From the NCBI RefSeq assembly GCF_021654775.1, contig NZ_AP025343.1, positions 2,571,501-2,635,500 of the forward strand: a DNA stretch of 64,000 nucleotides, written 5' to 3'. A program made the translations under genes and the position numbers. Below the pieces are notes generated by a model. That model saw nothing but the letters and a program-made list of their open reading frames with translations. It did no database searches and had not been told where the DNA came from. The stretch is from Paenibacillus azoreducens (GTDB lineage: Bacteria > Bacillota > Bacilli > Paenibacillales > Paenibacillaceae). Every line of letters starts with the position of its first letter. Positions within the stretch are counted from its first letter, which is position 1. Below are positions 19,417 to 28,700 of this stretch, in pieces.

Positions 19417-21663
19417 TCACTGCCTGTCACGGAATTGAGTTGGCGTCATGCCGGTCGCTTTTTTGAACACGGTGAAGAAATGGCTTTTTGTTTGAAAACC
19501 GGCTCGCATTCCAACATCTGTGACGGGCCAGTTCGTTGACAACAGCAGTTCCTTGACCTTGGCGATGCGCTCTTGCAAAATGTAGTCTGAAAGCGTCTGG
19601 TCGAAGGTCTCTTTAAACAACTGTCGGACATGCCTTGTCGATAATGAGACATGTTCGGCTATATCTTCGATTGTAAGCATCGGATCGGGGAGGTTTTGCT
19701 TGACGTATTCCACGATTTCGGACACGATTTCTTCACGCCGACTGGAGCTTTTGCGGTTGCCGTTTTCGTTGATAATGTCAAGCAGTTCTTTTTCAAGCCA
19801 TGTTCTTACCTCGCCCAGCGTATCAAACGCCTCTAGCATTTTTTCGATATCTTCCACGGATTGGATGGAAGGAAGCTTGTTGAATGTTTTGAACAAGGTG
19901 TAAAGCAATAACAGCAGCTGGAATTTGCTTTGTATGTAATGCATGGCATGCATGTGCACGAATATAAGATCCAGAATCCCCGTTATTTTCTCCGTTCTTC
20001 CCATTCTGATTTGCTTGATAAGCTCATCCAGTAAATCATCGTTCAGCGTCTGGGCGCGGTGCATATAATCCTCATAATCGCGCTCAATGAACACCTTATC
20101 CTCGCCGGAAATGAATTTTAGCATCGTCAGTTCGTGAATATGCTGATAAACGATGCGCAAATCGTCGCTAAACATCCGTGAACCGCTCACAGCTACCGTT
20201 ACTTGGATATTCGTCCACTGCCTAATCTGTTTCCCGGCTTCCTCCATGGCTCCGATTAATTCATCCATCTGAACGTTATCTCCAGATATGAACAGGACAA
20301 GATGGTCGCTCCCCAAATCGACTGATTCCGCATACCAGTTTCGGCGGACCACTTCCTCAGCAATATTGCCGATGGCATATTTCAATAACTTTCTGGAAGC
20401 AAAATTATACTTTTTATTAAACGCGCTATATTCATTAATGCGGATGACACTTATATAGAGAGCTTCATGCCCAAACAGCCCGGAATTCTCATGCAGGTAC
20501 TGTGTAACGGGCGATGACAGCTTTCCTTGAAGGATCCACTGCCGCAAATACTCCGCTTTGATTACATTTTGGTGCTCGCGCATGGATGAATCAAGTTGAA
20601 TCATCCGATCCTCCAGCATTTCAATTCCGTGTCGGATGACTTTGAACTCGGCCATGGCAATGTCTTTATACTTGTTCTTGGAATGGAGCCCCAATTTTGT
20701 CTCCAATTGATTCGCCAGCTGCGTGAAAGGTTTATAGGTACGCCGCGAATTCCAGAACAAAATGACAATCAGCAGGGCGTCAAGACCAGCGACGACGATG
20801 ACAAATTTTGTCCGGAACGAGTTGAAATCGGCACGCATGCCCTCCAGTTTGGCCATTTGATAGATGATCCAGCCTTGAGGTTCGATCATTGCGTATTGCA
20901 CGGCCCAGGACTCCCCCTCATAGGTGCGTGTAAAACTGCCTGCTTCGCCCACTGAATTGACGGTTAATCCGGCATACAGGTCTTCCGAATCCTGAGGGCC
21001 GAGCATGACCTGTCCGCTTTTGTCAAGAATGAACGACCGGATTTCCTGGCTGGAATCCCCTTTGAGCAAATATTGCTGCATCAAATTGTCATTCAAGATA
21101 AGGGCGAGATAGCCAAATGATTGCTGTCCGGAGGGCACTGTCGGAATAATGAGCGCGAGCTGCTGGGTACCGTTCACTTTATGTACGAAAAAACGCAAGT
21201 AGGAGCTTCGGGATTGTCTGACCCGATCCAACATATCCTGATCGCGAAATTGGGGAAAGGAAGCGATGCCGTATTTTAAATCAATGGCGTGTTTTGTCCT
21301 CATGTTGATCAAATACACATTATCGAGGAAGGGTTCGGTCGTCATATATTTGGTTGCCGCCTCAATGGCCTCGACTTGGGCTTCCTGCGATTCCGATCCT
21401 GCCCTCATCCAGGACTGGATGCTTTTGTCGGCGTACATGTTTAGCCCATACGAAATGAGTTTATTAAAAATGAATTTTGCATTGTCTCGGGAATGAGCTA
21501 TCTCCGTTTTGTTCACTTTGTCGATTTGCCTCATCGCATAGATGGAGAATTGATGCGACATCAAGTACACAAACGGTATAGGGACCAAGATAAACAAGAT
21601 ACATAAACTCAGGAAAATCCGGATGTATGTTTGCTTAGGGATAAACCACCGGCTCACTTGCAT
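19417..21663 (-). CDS. Membrane-anchored AraC-family transcriptional regulator (YesS-like)
   Basis: A 748-aa protein with an N-terminal transmembrane helix (about residues 14-36), an extracytoplasmic sensor (about 37-285), a second helix (VVAGLDALLIVILFW), a cytoplasmic domain resembling a degenerate GGDEF-like fold, and a C-terminal AraC double helix-turn-helix ending GFQTKSHFFTVFKKATGMTP. This YesS-like layout couples outside sensing directly to DNA binding. It is divergent from the transporter operon at 22019, which it probably activates (inference from position). A TATAAT (minus strand, 21703-21698) lies upstream. Confidence 0.9.
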   Translation of the reverse strand: MQVSRWFIPKQTYIRIFLSLCILFILVPIPFVYLMSHQFSIYAMRQIDKVNKTEIAHSRDNAKFIFNKLISYGLNMYADKSIQSWMRAGSESQEAQVEAIEAATKYMTTEPFLDNVYLINMRTKHAIDLKYGIASFPQFRDQDMLDRVRQSRSSYLRFFVHKVNGTQQLALIIPTVPSGQQSFGYLALILNDNLMQQYLLKGDSSQEIRSFILDKSGQVMLGPQDSEDLYAGLTVNSVGEAGSFTRTYEGESWAVQYAMIEPQGWIIYQMAKLEGMRADFNSFRTKFVIVVAGLDALLIVILFWNSRRTYKPFTQLANQLETKLGLHSKNKYKDIAMAEFKVIRHGIEMLEDRMIQLDSSMREHQNVIKAEYLRQWILQGKLSSPVTQYLHENSGLFGHEALYISVIRINEYSAFNKKYNFASRKLLKYAIGNIAEEVVRRNWYAESVDLGSDHLVLFISGDNVQMDELIGAMEEAGKQIRQWTNIQVTVAVSGSRMFSDDLRIVYQHIHELTMLKFISGEDKVFIERDYEDYMHRAQTLNDDLLDELIKQIRMGRTEKITGILDLIFVHMHAMHYIQSKFQLLLLLYTLFKTFNKLPSIQSVEDIEKMLEAFDTLGEVRTWLEKELLDIINENGNRKSSSRREEIVSEIVEYVKQNLPDPMLTIEDIAEHVSLSTRHVRQLFKETFDQTLSDYILQERIAKVKELLLSTNWPVTDVGMRAGFQTKSHFFTVFKKATGMTPTQFRDRQ

Positions 21664-22018
21664 CCCCCTCGTCCTTTATTCAAATTTGTAAGATTCATTA
21701 TAGCAGCCAAGATCCCGGATTGAAGCGCTTAACCCAAAATATGCAATACGAGTATAACACATAAAAACGGGATCCGGTTGTAGTCCGAAGTTTTGCACTT
21801 TTCATGCGAAATTGCCCGTAAATTGGGCAAAGTCCGGCCTAAAGGGAGCATTTATTTCCGGTTTGCATACCCGATTTCCATAATAAGAACCTGCCCTGCA
21901 GGCTGTTTTGGATCAGCCATTTCCTAGATCAGAACTATACAGGGCAGAGAGGAATGCCATAAACTTGGTCGTATTATAACGAATTACAATGGTGGCAAGA
22001 GAGGAGGCCCGTGTAAAG
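21664..22018. promoter_or_regulatory. Divergent regulatory region and structured leader of the first transporter operon
   Basis: TATAAT for the minus-strand regulator lies at 21703-21698. A near-palindrome TTGAAGCGCTTAA (21720-21732) overlaps its -35 position and could be an operator; it is too poor for a confident catabolite site. On the plus side is a leader of about 200 nt with hairpins TTGCCC...GGGCAA (about 21812-21830) and CTGCCCTG (21891-21898) with CAGGGCAG (21940-21947), the latter enclosing GGCTG (21901-21905) with CAGCC (21914-21918). No small gene is seen. Confidence 0.5.
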
Positions 22019-22930
22019 GTGGCTGTATTCAGAGAAATTTTAAAGAACAAATATTTGTATCTCCTGGCGCTTCCCGGATTGCTGTTTTTGCTTGTATTTG
22101 CCTATCTTCCGATGACCGGTTATTTAATCGCTTTCAAAAAATACCGATTATCAGACGGTTTATGGGGCAGCGAATGGGTCAGGTTCGACAACTTCAAATT
22201 TTTCTTCATGGGCAGCGATTGGTACAAGGTGACGTTTAATACGATCTTTCTCAACGGATTATTTATTGTTTGCGGCCTTGGAATTGCTCTGCTGCTGGCG
22301 ATCTTTCTAAATGAAGTACGGAATCTGGTCTTCAAAAAAATGGCGCAAACCTTTATTTTCATGCCGTATTTTATTTCATGGCTGGTTGTCAGCATGATGG
22401 TATTCGCTTTTCTGAATACGACTGACGGTATTCTTAACCGCACTTTGGCTGCTTACGGCATACAGGGGGGGAATTGGTACCTAATGCCGGGGATTTGGCC
22501 CGCTGTACTCACGATCATCTATATATGGAAGTTTGCCGGATACTACTCGATCATCTTTTTGGCTGCCATAACCGGGATTTCGGGCGAGTATTACGAAAGT
22601 GCGCGGATCGATGGAGCCAGCAGGTACCAGCAAATCATTCATATTACGATTCCATTGATCCGCAATGTGCTGGTCGTTCTTGCCTTGCTGGGGGTCGGCC
22701 GCATTTTCTACGGCGATTTCGGGATGATTTACGGGATTATCGGCGATAATGCGCCGTTGTATCCGACGACCGATGTTATCGACACCTACTCATTCCGGGC
22801 GCTTCGCCAATTAGGTGATTTCAGCAAATCATCCGCCGTAATTTTGTATCAGGCCGTTATGGGGCTTGTGACGATCGTGCTTTTTAATGCGATAGCGAAA
22901 AAAATCGATAAGGATTCTAGTTTGTTCTAA
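22019..22930 (+). CDS. Carbohydrate ABC transporter permease, LplB type
   Basis: A membrane protein of about 303 aa with six predicted helices (YLYLLALPGLLFLLVFAYLPM first) and the binding-protein-dependent transport EAA motif (YYESARIDGASRYQQIIHITIPLI). It belongs to the LplB/YtcP-associated group that imports oligosaccharides with a lipoprotein and a shared ATPase. Start: GAGGAGG at 22001-22007 is 11 nt before GTG 22019; an in-frame ATG at 21989 would add ten residues but lacks a ribosome binding site. First gene of a cassette with the next permease, binding protein and large enzyme. Confidence 0.9.
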   Translation: MAVFREILKNKYLYLLALPGLLFLLVFAYLPMTGYLIAFKKYRLSDGLWGSEWVRFDNFKFFFMGSDWYKVTFNTIFLNGLFIVCGLGIALLLAIFLNEVRNLVFKKMAQTFIFMPYFISWLVVSMMVFAFLNTTDGILNRTLAAYGIQGGNWYLMPGIWPAVLTIIYIWKFAGYYSIIFLAAITGISGEYYESARIDGASRYQQIIHITIPLIRNVLVVLALLGVGRIFYGDFGMIYGIIGDNAPLYPTTDVIDTYSFRALRQLGDFSKSSAVILYQAVMGLVTIVLFNAIAKKIDKDSSLF

Positions 22931-22948
22931 CAGAAAGCGGGGATGGAC

Positions 22949-23878
22949 ATGGAAAATTCACTCGTTCAAATCAGGACGATGGAAGCAAAAAGGGGAAAGA
23001 TGGGCAGCTCCTTATCCGAAAAAATATTTATGATCTTTATCTATATATTCACAGGCGCGTTTGCATTGGCTTGCTTTCTTCCATTCTGGCTGGTGCTGAT
23101 TAATTCCTTTGCCGCAGAGTCGAACATCAAGCTGCATGGCTATCAGCTGTTCCCGAAAGAGTTTTCTCTGGCTTCCTATCAATATTTGCTGGAAGGCAAG
23201 CAGGTCTTAAGCAGCTATATTGTATCTACTAGCGTAACCGTTGCGGGAACCATTCTCGCCGTCGCGGTTACTTCCATGTACGCCTATACGCTGGCTCATC
23301 CGAAAGTGAGATACCGCAATATCCTGTCGTTTCTCACTTATTTTACGATGATTTTCGGCACCGGGCTGGTCGGGTTTTATATCCTCGTCGCCAACTGGCT
23401 TGGTCTCAAGGATACGTTATGGGCGCTGATTCTTCCATACGTTTTGAATCCGTTTTTCGCTTTTATTATGGTTTCTTTTTTTCGAACGTTGCCTTACGAG
23501 ATTAATGAGGCGGCGACGGTGGATGGAGCCAATGATCTCACGATTTTCTTTAAAATCATTATTCCAATCTCGAAGCCGGTTATCGCGACAGTCAGTTTAT
23601 TCTACGCCTTGCAATACTGGAACGATTTCTTTCTGGCGCTCTTGTTCATCGACGATTACAAGCTGCATCCGCTGCAAATGATGATCCGTCAGCTTATTTC
23701 CAACATCAATATCGGTGCGTATGTCAGCGGCAGCCAAACAACGTATACGCAGCCATTGCCAACTTATGGCGTACAATTAGCGACCGTATGTTTGACGATC
23801 GGTCCGATTATTTTGCTGTATCCATTCACTCAGAAATTTTTTGTGAAGGGGATTACAATCGGCGCCTTGAAAGGTTAG
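22949..23878 (+). CDS. Carbohydrate ABC transporter permease, LplC/YtcP type
   Basis: A permease of about 309 aa with six helices and the EAA loop LPYEINEAATVDGANDLTIFFKI. The protein ends KFFVKGITIGALKG, the typical C-terminus of the YtcP subgroup. It pairs with the preceding LplB-type subunit to form the membrane channel. The ribosome binding site AAAGCGGGG fits ATG 22949 better than ATG 22943, which adds two residues. No ATP-binding subunit is encoded in the locus, so a general MsmX-like ATPase is assumed (known for this family). Confidence 0.92.
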   Translation: MENSLVQIRTMEAKRGKMGSSLSEKIFMIFIYIFTGAFALACFLPFWLVLINSFAAESNIKLHGYQLFPKEFSLASYQYLLEGKQVLSSYIVSTSVTVAGTILAVAVTSMYAYTLAHPKVRYRNILSFLTYFTMIFGTGLVGFYILVANWLGLKDTLWALILPYVLNPFFAFIMVSFFRTLPYEINEAATVDGANDLTIFFKIIIPISKPVIATVSLFYALQYWNDFFLALLFIDDYKLHPLQMMIRQLISNINIGAYVSGSQTTYTQPLPTYGVQLATVCLTIGPIILLYPFTQKFFVKGITIGALKG

Positions 23879-23952
23879 CTACAAATTTTTGCTTATCTAT
23901 ACAAGTTGAACCAATAATTGAACGGATGAAGGCAGCCGGGTGAAATGTTTGT

Positions 23953-24043
23953 CTATTCAAAGCAGCACGCAAAAACAAAGCATATGCTTTCGAAGCAAGT
24001 TTTTGCTTAACTTAGTCGCCTATTCAAAGCAGCACGCAAAAAC
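23953..24043 (+). repeat. 24-bp direct repeat with palindromes before the binding-protein gene
   Basis: The 24-bp sequence at 23953-23976 (beginning CTATTCAAAGCAGC) recurs exactly at 24020-24043. Between them are a perfect 14-bp palindrome AAAGCATATGCTTT (23977-23990) and a small stem AAGCAA/TTGCTT (about 23993-24008). The second copy ends 4 nt before the ribosome binding site of the solute-binding protein gene. Confidence 0.8.
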
Positions 24044-24059
24044 TTTTAGGAGGTCAAAA

Positions 24060-25598
24060 ATGAAAACCAAAAAGATTATGGCAATGATGTTGGCATTTTT
24101 TCTGGTAATGACAGGAATCATCGGGTGCAGCAAATCAGGCGATTCTTCCCCAGGCAATGTAAGCGCGGGCTCAGGCGGGAAGCTCGATCCGGTTACACTG
24201 AAGATTGTACTGCCTGGCGACCGCCCGGCCGATATGGATGTCGTCATCAAGGAAGCTGAGCGAAGAATGGCCGATACGCTTAATGTCAAGCTCGATATTG
24301 TCTTCGTGCCCTGGTCCGATTTGGCCCAGAAAACGCAGATGATGCTCGCTTCCGGCGAAAGTGTCGATCTGATCTTCGATGCGCCGTGGCTGCATATGGA
24401 GCAGATGATCAGCTCGGGGTACTATGAACCGTTGGAAGATTTGCTGGACAAATACGGGCAGGATGCGCTCAAAGTCCGATCGCAGCAAATGTTTGACGCA
24501 AATAAATTCCAGGGCAAAATTTATGCGCTGCCTTTGGGCAATACCCATCTGGCGGGAAGAACGTATCTGGTCCGCAAAGATCTTCGTGAAAAATACGGTC
24601 TGCCGCCGATCAAAACGTATGACGATCTGATACAGTTCGCATACAAGGTGAAAGAAAACGAAAAGGATGTCATCCCGCTGCTCGCTTACGGCCAACCGGG
24701 ACAAAAGGACGTGTCGTGGGGCGCTTTCAGAGCTTTCATGGAATATGATCCGCAAATTCTGAGATCGGATGCGCTCGGGCAAAGCCTTGTCTTGTACTAC
24801 AAAAATAACGACGGCAAAGTATATAACCTTTTTGACGAGATGGAGCCGCGGGTATGGTCCTGGATTGAAGAGGCGAGAAAGCTCTATACGGATGGGCTTA
24901 TTCATCCGGACATTCTTGCACTGAAGGATGTCAATTCGGTGATCGAATCCGGCAAAATTGCCGTGGCAGTCTACAATGAATTCGGTGTTCCTACTCAGTT
25001 TGAAACAGCGGTAGCACGCAATGTACCAGGCGCGGAATTGGAAGCGGTCACTTTTATCAAGTCGGAAAAAGGAAAAAACATTACGAATTTCAAACAAGCA
25101 AACTTTCAGGCGATCCCGAAAGTCAGCAAAAATAAAGAGCGTGCCATGATGTTTTTGAATTGGGCCGCCCAGAAGGAAAATTACGATCTGCTCGCTTACG
25201 GGATCGAAGGTACGCATTACAAGGCAAAAGGCGACGATCAATACGAGCAAATCGGTTCCGGTTATTCGTACTTCCCGTATGCATGGATCTGGAATCCGAC
25301 GACAGACCGGTTAAACGCCGGATTTGATGCGGATTCGATTGCGCATTATCAATTCAATAAAAATGCGGATAATTTGACGTCAAGCATATTAACCGGTTTC
25401 TCCTTCGACCCGGGGCCTGTTATGAACGAAATATCACTCTATAATGCGGTTGAAGATAAATACTACAATGCTTTGTTCGATGGCGTCTTTGATCCGGCCG
25501 AGCAGTGGAACAAGCTGAAAGCAGAAGGCGAAGGCTACGTCAAAAAGATTCAGGTCGAGCTGCAGAAGCAAATCGACGCCTTTTTGGCTCAAAAATAG
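24060..25598 (+). CDS. Carbohydrate ABC transporter solute-binding lipoprotein (LplA-like)
   Basis: A 512-aa family 1 extracellular solute-binding protein. Lipoprotein signal MKTKKIMAMMLAFFLVMTGI runs into lipobox GIIGC. The body has the fold and motifs of LplA-type oligosaccharide binders (KLYTDGLIHPDIL; C-terminal Lys/Gln-rich helix). Start: TAGGAGGTC places the ATG at 24060; the longer open frame upstream runs through the duplicated region and is rejected. It should capture oligosaccharides released by the downstream enzyme and hand them to the two permeases. The intergenic duplication may set its expression level. Confidence 0.93.
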   Translation: MKTKKIMAMMLAFFLVMTGIIGCSKSGDSSPGNVSAGSGGKLDPVTLKIVLPGDRPADMDVVIKEAERRMADTLNVKLDIVFVPWSDLAQKTQMMLASGESVDLIFDAPWLHMEQMISSGYYEPLEDLLDKYGQDALKVRSQQMFDANKFQGKIYALPLGNTHLAGRTYLVRKDLREKYGLPPIKTYDDLIQFAYKVKENEKDVIPLLAYGQPGQKDVSWGAFRAFMEYDPQILRSDALGQSLVLYYKNNDGKVYNLFDEMEPRVWSWIEEARKLYTDGLIHPDILALKDVNSVIESGKIAVAVYNEFGVPTQFETAVARNVPGAELEAVTFIKSEKGKNITNFKQANFQAIPKVSKNKERAMMFLNWAAQKENYDLLAYGIEGTHYKAKGDDQYEQIGSGYSYFPYAWIWNPTTDRLNAGFDADSIAHYQFNKNADNLTSSILTGFSFDPGPVMNEISLYNAVEDKYYNALFDGVFDPAEQWNKLKAEGEGYVKKIQVELQKQIDAFLAQK

Positions 25599-25740
25599 CA
25601 ACCGTAGCCGAGAAGGCAATAGAAAGGAGGTAAGAGAGAGTATACAACGGTTAATAACTTAAGCTCCGAATGCAGGTCATGCTTGGATTGGCAGTCATTT
25701 TTCAAAGCGATAACGAATGGGAAATGGAGTTGATTTGAAG

Positions 25741-28700
25741 ATGGCGGGAAAAAGCAGGAAAGTGATCTGTTTGTTGCTAGCCCTCACGTTTGCCTTTTGC
25801 AATCTGCCTGTGCTGCAGGCTGCAGAAAGCGAGCAGACGTCGAAGGTTAATTTACTGGCAGCGGATATGGATTCAACGTTTAGTGATGGGATAAGCCCGT
25901 TCAAGCTGGAAGTCAGCACATCCGGAGGAACTCAGCGCATTGTTCAGATTGACGGCAACAACGCGCTCGAACTCCGCGACGCCTCCCTGGGTTCGAACGC
26001 AGCGAGCTATTTCTATTATCAGCTGGACAGCGGCAGGCTTAAGGATCGCATTAATGAAATCTACAACATGCCGCAAGGAAGCCCGCCGGTTGAGCTCGTC
26101 TTGGAGTATAAGTTGAAGCGCAGCGCTGCGAGCGACAAGCCCGTAGCCAAGGATATTTATGCCCAGATCCATTTCGGCAATTCTGATAACAACCTGATTC
26201 CCCGCTTTCCTGTGGGGACGTCGAGCATTTCTAGCACCGCAGCCTATACAAGCAGTGACCAGACGAAGTTAAAGACAGTTAATGACGCGGATCTTCCCGA
26301 ATACCGGTTTAAGATCGTACCGAATGGCGGGCAGCGCATGATTTCGAGTGTGAAACTGGCCTTCTCCGTTCGTGTCGATACAGGCGGTACGGATGAAGCC
26401 TACGTGATTGATGATTTGGCTGTTTACGAACTGAATTCAGCCCAGCCGCAGGATGATGAACCGCCTACGACGCCGGCGGATTTGAAGGCCGTAGGAATTT
26501 TGGACACGAGTGTCAAATTGTCCTGGACTGCTTCGACAGACAATGTCGGAGTAACCGGATATACGATTTATCAGGATGGGGCCCCTGTGCTTAAAGTAAG
26601 CGGGACAACAACCAGCGCAGCTATCGTTGGATTAACGCCGAATACAAACTACCGTTTTACCGTTAAGGCCAGGGATGGAGCGGGGAATATTTCAACTGCC
26701 AGCAACGAGGTTTCGGTGACGACGAATCCTTCGGCCAGCGGGCTGCCCGAGCCATTCGGCAACGGAGATATCGGCAATATCAGACTTCCGGGCAGCGCGA
26801 GCTATGATAAAGATACCGGTACGTTCAAAGTCAAAGGCTCCGGGGCCGATATCTGGGGCAAGGAGGATGCGTTCCATTACGTATACCGGCCATGGACAGG
26901 AGATGGCGAGATTGTGGCACGCGTCTCCAAGATGGAAAATACGGTGGTTTGGACCAAGCCCGGCATCATGATTCGCGGAAGCACATCGGCACAGGCTCCC
27001 TATGTGATGATGGCAGTGACGCCAGCAAACGGGGTCATATACCAAAATCGGCTGCAGCCTGGCGGGGAATCTACGCAATCATGGGGTTCTTCTTCTGCCG
27101 TACCGCATTGGTTGAAGCTGGTACGGAAAAGCAACTTAATCACTGCCTACGAATCGAGTGACGGGACGCATTGGGCGCTGATTAAAAAAGATATAGTTAA
27201 CCTGCCGGATACCGTTTACGTCGGCTTGGCGTTAACCAGTCACGACATCAACAAGCTAAGTACGGCGGAATTTGACAATGTGAGCGTCGGCCCCATCTCG
27301 CCTAACACCAATAATTCGCCTTTCCCGGGCACACCCGAGACAAGGCGCCAATGGGTGTGGGATAAAACGAAGTTGATGTCGGAGATTGACGGTCAGTTGA
27401 ATATTTCCCAAATTGTCGCACAAATTCTAGACGGGCAGAATGAAGCCGTAAACCTGCAGAAGCTTGACAAGATGTTTCAGACTTATGATTGGGAGCAGTA
27501 CAAGACAGTGGCAAAAATGTATGCTTATTTGATGGTAGGCGACCGCTTCAGCAGCGTTATGACGGAACATGCCAGGGATTATTTCTCCAAATACGCATAC
27601 GGCAAGCTGTCGCAGACCGAAAACTTGAGAATGAGCAATTATACGGCCGGCTATTTGGTAGGCCAATACCTTCCCGATCTTCGCGATTTGAATGGCGCAT
27701 CCGGAACGGCACTGAAAAATGCGAACCGAAGCAACATCGAGGAGATGTTGGATGCGGGAGTTCATGGAGGTTGGGCGGAGTATGAAAGCCCGGAATACAC
27801 GATTATGACATACCTATGCCTGAATGCGCTATACCAATATTCGGATGAGCCGGATTTCAAGCAGAAGGCCAAAATGGCCATGGACGTGATGTGGTACGAG
27901 TGGGCGAATGATTGGATCAATGGCACATTTATATCCACCTCCAGCAGAGCGAAGGGAGACGGAGTGACCGTAAACGACCAGACATGGAGAGGAGCGGATC
28001 ATACGGCATTATCCTGGATTTATTTCGGTGGGCACCGCGCTCAAGAGGGATTCGGCGACTCGGATAGCTTGGCCCCGGCAGCTTACCGTCCTTATCTGGA
28101 GTATTTGGGGATGCTGGCCTACAGCGGAATGAATTATTCGCCGCCAGAGATGGCCATCCGCATCGGTCAGGACGTCAACAAAAGCTATTCATCCCGTAAA
28201 ACCAATCTGCAAAATTCGGGCGGCAACCATTTGAAAACTTACCGTTCGGCTTATGTGCAGCCGACATGGGGACTCTCGACCGAGGTGACATATAATCGGG
28301 TCGACAACTGGATCGAAGATATTCCGGTCGTTCTGCGTTGGCTCTCTAATTCGCCGGCTTCCGTATTCAGATTGTCGGTCGATCAGGCAGACAGTCCGAT
28401 CGGCAATTATGATCAGCCCGAAAATCATCGTATCATGCAGGACGATAAGGCGGCCGTGGGCGTATTTAAATCACTTAGCGCGCCGGGAACAAACGTTAAC
28501 TTTATCAATGCGATGTTCCCGGACACAGGGGCGATTCAGAAGCGGGATGAGCAGTCCGGCTGGGTATTCAGCGATACGGGAAAGATGTATTTCGCCTTCA
28601 AGATGATTAAGCCTTACGCGTGGTATTATCAAACTCCGACCGATCCGGCAAACAAGATCAAACAGATGCAGCCCCACCCTACAAAGCAGCTGCATTATAA

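Noticed and set aside
21720..21733. Catabolite responsive element before the first transporter cassette
   Set aside because: Only the AAGCGCTT core fits; at least four consensus positions differ, so it is listed only as a palindrome.
23940..24059. N-terminal 40-codon extension of the first solute-binding protein
   Set aside because: It precedes the ribosome binding site TAGGAGG, runs through the duplicated DNA and would bury the lipoprotein signal.
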